A DNA stretch of 13,578 nucleotides. Origin: Verrucomicrobia bacterium UBA740 (GTDB lineage Bacteria; Verrucomicrobiota; Kiritimatiellia; RFP12; UBA1067). The notes beneath the pieces were generated by a model. The model was not told where the DNA came from and did no database searches. It was given only the letters and a program-made list of their open reading frames with translations. Location: NCBI GenBank assembly GCA_002298665.1, contig DBKW01000003.1, positions 1-13,578 of the forward strand, read 5' to 3'. Positions 13,087-13,578 of the stretch are shown piece after piece. The number at the start of each line of letters is the position of its first letter. The first letter of the stretch is position 1. Both the position numbers and the translations under genes were made by a program.

Positions 13087-13095
13087 ATTATACCA
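13087..13095 (-). promoter_or_regulatory. Extended -10 promoter of metK
   Basis: TGGTATAAT on the minus strand within CTGAATATGGTATAAT, almost the same 16 bases as the ugd promoter. A weak -35 (TTGCAT, 13116-13111) lies 18 nt upstream. Predicted transcription start is near 13080, giving a 5' leader of about 70 nt. Confidence 0.7.
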
Positions 13096-13154
13096 TATTC
13101 AGGGAAGAACATGCAAGCGTTTGTTCGGGGGAAATGACCAAGCGAAAAGTGCAC

Positions 13155-13190
13155 CCTGTCGTGAGACACCCCGGACAGGTCGTTCCGGGG
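13155..13190. repeat. Two mutually exclusive hairpins upstream of the metK promoter
   Basis: CCTGTC (13155-13160) can pair with GACAGG (13174-13179), while CCCCGGA (13169-13175) can pair with TCCGGGG (13184-13190). Both use 13174-13175, so only one can form fully. A further 6-bp hairpin, CGCACG with CGTGCG (13200-13205 and 13216-13221), follows. They could be a terminator region for a gene beyond the window. Confidence 0.35.
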
Positions 13191-13227
13191 GATGGCGCGC
13201 GCACGCGGCGATTCCCGTGCGGGGTAA

Positions 13228-13578
13228 TTAACCGTGTAGAAAATGTAGAATAGGAGAACCCGTAGACCGTCCAATGGTAGCCCCCCACCCTCCCCAGCCC
13301 CGCCCAATCCTGTTAATCCTGTCTAAAACCCCCTACCCCCTCTCTCTACGTTCTTTGCTTCTCTGTGTGAGATATTCCCCCCCCCTCTACATCTTCTACA
13401 TTTCCTACACGGTTAACCCTCTACCCCCCCACTCTCTGCGTTCTCCGCGCTCTCTGCGTGAGATATTCTACCCCCCCCCAATCCCCCTTCTACATTTTCT
13501 ACATTCTCTACACGGTTAAAATCTCTCTCCCCCCTCTGTGTCTCCGTGCCTCTGTGCCTCTGTGTTAAAAAATCCTGC
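13228..13578. repeat. Cluster of degenerate low-complexity intergenic repeats
   Basis: No gene is seen. Element A (23 bp, starting TTAACCGTGTAG) is present at 13228-13250 and in inverted orientation at 13394-13416 (22 of 23 matching) and 13497-13519. Element B, about 36 bp starting CTCTCT and ending TGAGATATTC, occurs at 13342-13377 and 13432-13468; a third, looser version lies at 13533-13565. B, a C-tract and A follow each other twice, so a unit of about 90-100 bp is imperfectly duplicated. AATCCTGTT/AATCCTGTC at 13306-13323 is a 9-nt tandem pair. A plus-strand open frame at 13274-13519 is only the translation of C/T-rich repeats. The cluster runs to the window edge. Confidence 0.75.

Noticed and set aside
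13274..13519. Small plus-strand open frame in the repeat cluster
   Set aside because: Translation of C/T-rich repeats (P, S, L, R-rich), with no ribosome binding site, and it runs across repeat boundaries.
13228..13578. CRISPR array
   Set aside because: Repeats are degenerate, change orientation, vary in spacing and have low-complexity spacers; no cas genes are present.

Overview
The window is a gene-dense, GC-rich (roughly 60% or more by eye) bacterial chromosome segment. Eleven protein-coding genes all lie on the minus strand, so transcription runs from high to low coordinates. Every gene is a housekeeping gene that I recognise by family motifs. No phage, transposase, CRISPR, rRNA or tRNA was seen. 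The intergenic DNA at both ends carries degenerate repeats of short period (8-9 nt). Those repeats, the extended -10 promoters and an animal-like UDP-glucose dehydrogenase make me think of an uncultured member of the PVC group (Kiritimatiellota, Lentisphaerota or Verrucomicrobiota). That placement is inference only, with low confidence.

Layout in the direction of transcription, right to left. (1) 13578-13011: no gene; a cluster of low-complexity, C/T-rich repeats, then two mutually exclusive hairpins, then the metK promoter and a structured leader of about 70 nt. (2) metK (S-adenosylmethionine synthase) followed by hemW (radical-SAM haem chaperone family, which consumes SAM). (3) A short spacer with nested inverted repeats, then ugd (UDP-glucose 6-dehydrogenase) and argS, 14 nt apart. 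(4) thrS, hisH, hisF and guaA, closely spaced or overlapping. (5) rpe, coaC, a family 2 glycosyltransferase and gmk, all overlapping, two of the junctions being ATGA stop/start overlaps. (6) 189-1: no gene; a 12-bp perfect inverted repeat built from 9-nt periodic repeats.

Four transcription units (metK-hemW, ugd-argS, thrS-hisH-hisF-guaA, rpe-coaC-GT2-gmk) each begin just downstream of a TGRTATAAT extended -10 promoter. Three of the four share AATATGRTATAAT. The rpe promoter is so close to its ATG that the mRNA should be leaderless, and ugd is nearly so. The thrS and metK messages have Shine-Dalgarno leaders.

I found no obviously new multi-gene system. The points most worth a second look are the metK leader RNA, the repeat families flanking the gene block, the shared promoter motif with leaderless starts, the animal-type Ugd, and a threonyl-tRNA synthetase without its TGS domain.
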